Of a stretch of DNA of 64,000 nucleotides, positions 63,141 to 64,000 are shown one piece after another. Location of the stretch: contig JAEUQK010000015.1 in the NCBI GenBank assembly GCA_016789265.1, positions 1 to 64,000 on the forward strand, given 5' to 3'. Each line of letters begins with the position of its first letter. The first letter of the stretch is position 1. The notes beneath the pieces were generated by a model. The model did no database searches. It had not been told where the DNA came from and saw only the letters and a list, made by a program, of their open reading frames with translations. This stretch comes from Blastocatellia bacterium. Lineage in GTDB: Bacteria > Acidobacteriota > Blastocatellia > Pyrinomonadales > Pyrinomonadaceae. The translations under genes and the position numbers were made by a program.

Positions 63141-64000
63141 ATGAGGAAACCAATCTCGAACGCATGCGGGAGCCAGTCCGGTTTCACGCTTTTGGAAATG
63201 GTCATTTCCATGACCTTGTTCCTTATTGTTACGGGCCTTATCTGGGGGGCGTTAAATGCTGCCCGAACCGGAAGAAATACCGTTAACCAGGAGGTCGAGT
63301 TGTCGAAGACCATCCGCGTCGGGATGAGTCTGCTCGGCCATGACACCTATAATGCCGGCTACGGCTATCCGTTGCGGAGCGCTGTTGTACTTCCGGATAA
63401 TCGAATTACGACTCTTTTAGGAATACCGAACGATTTTGACACCACGCGCGACACCGTCCCGCCAATCATTGCCGGCAACGACATTCGAACCAACGCGCTG
63501 AATCCCGTCGCCGGCACCCGGACAGACCAGGTGACGTTCCTTTATAAAGACTCAACGTTCAACATGGTAGGCTCTGGTGGCGTCTTGGTTTCCACACCGC
63601 TTAGCATAAATGCCGCGACAACGAATGGATCCGGAATTGACGAGATCGTTCCACTGGCGGGGTCAAATTCCGCGTGTCGAGTCAATGATCTATATCTCGT
63701 TTCCGGGAACACCGGTTCGACGCTCGGGCTGGCCACTGCACTGAGCGGCACCAATAAAGTGCAATTCGCCAACGGCGATGTACTTGGAATAAACCAAACC
63801 GGTTCAAGCGGCCCACTTAGAGGGATTACGGTCCCGGCAAGCCTTCACCGCGTATTGATGGTGACGTATTTTGTCACGACTGACGGGATACTGACACGAA
63901 GGCGCTATGCAAATGTTCCACCTCAGGTGCCGGCGGTCGCTTTCGTCGACGAGCCGCTCGTTTACGGGGTCGAAGATTTCCAGATCCAGTACATCATGGA
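63141..64000 (+). CDS. PilW-like minor pseudopilin (partial; runs off the window)
   Basis: Open from ATG 63141 to the edge: 286 codons with no stop, so the gene continues. Prepilin signal: SQSGFTLLEMVISMTLFLIVTGLIW, with Gly-Phe cleavage and Glu at +5. The head is Gly/Ser/Thr-rich with beta-strand character (DIRTNALNPVAGTRTDQVTFLYKDS), as in PilW. Third gene of the pilin operon. Confidence 0.78.
   Translation, partial: MRKPISNACGSQSGFTLLEMVISMTLFLIVTGLIWGALNAARTGRNTVNQEVELSKTIRVGMSLLGHDTYNAGYGYPLRSAVVLPDNRITTLLGIPNDFDTTRDTVPPIIAGNDIRTNALNPVAGTRTDQVTFLYKDSTFNMVGSGGVLVSTPLSINAATTNGSGIDEIVPLAGSNSACRVNDLYLVSGNTGSTLGLATALSGTNKVQFANGDVLGINQTGSSGPLRGITVPASLHRVLMVTYFVTTDGILTRRRYANVPPQVPAVAFVDEPLVYGVEDFQIQYIM

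Overview
The window reads as a chromosomal segment of a Gram-negative-type bacterium, most likely an Acidobacteriota of the Blastocatellia/Pyrinomonadaceae kind. This is inferred from gene style only: mid-50s GC, many secreted S9, S8 and Ntn hydrolases, a CusF-SCO1 fusion, PEGA and FG-GAP proteins, an outer-membrane barrel and no Firmicute or proteobacterial operon signatures. There is no rRNA gene to confirm it. Most of the window is housekeeping DNA; there is no prophage, integrase or CRISPR array. The only mobile-element-related gene is a small REP-associated tyrosine transposase.

1-25 kb: an outer-membrane barrel, a SulP anion transporter and a RAYT-like transposase between palindromic repeats. 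A murJ - gamma-carbonic anhydrase - hisS run follows, then the PBP4-type carboxypeptidase dacB. A plus-strand set holds an Ogg2-type glycosylase, a protein with TPRs and two retropepsin domains, a PIN protein with a small partner, a lytic transglycosylase and a deaminase-type amidohydrolase. On the minus strand come an S9 peptidase (with an addiction-module-like gene that seems to need a +1 frameshift), a CusF-SCO1 lipoprotein and an FG-GAP protein. folD, a MazG-like gene and coaE lead into an oligopeptide transporter set that has the binding protein and both ATPases but no permeases.

25-37 kb: the most unusual region. It has a PocR/GAF/GGDEF diguanylate cyclase directly abutting a protein that joins a defective-Walker-A ATPase to an RsbW-like kinase domain. 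Next are a membrane-anchored FGE-fold protein lacking the catalytic cysteines, a PEGA protein, a STAS anti-anti-sigma-like protein and a GAF/HD-GYP phosphodiesterase. Together they look like one c-di-GMP and partner-switching module. MgtC, a coupled pair of paralogous small proteins and a LysR regulator follow.

37-64 kb: sdhCAB, then a secreted subtilase with two surprises: an N-terminal degenerate ClpB-like AAA+ domain and a C-terminal tail of eleven six-residue repeats. mdh, a secreted amidohydrolase, an RHS gene broken by two in-frame TAA codons, small secreted proteins, a penicillin-acylase-type hydrolase, tRNA-Leu(TAA), NfeD and a PP2C phosphatase come next. A leuABCD operon with a divergent LysR gene encodes a LeuA without the usual C-terminal regulatory domain. 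A GCS2-type ligase and the start of a pseudopilin operon, cut by the window edge, close the window.
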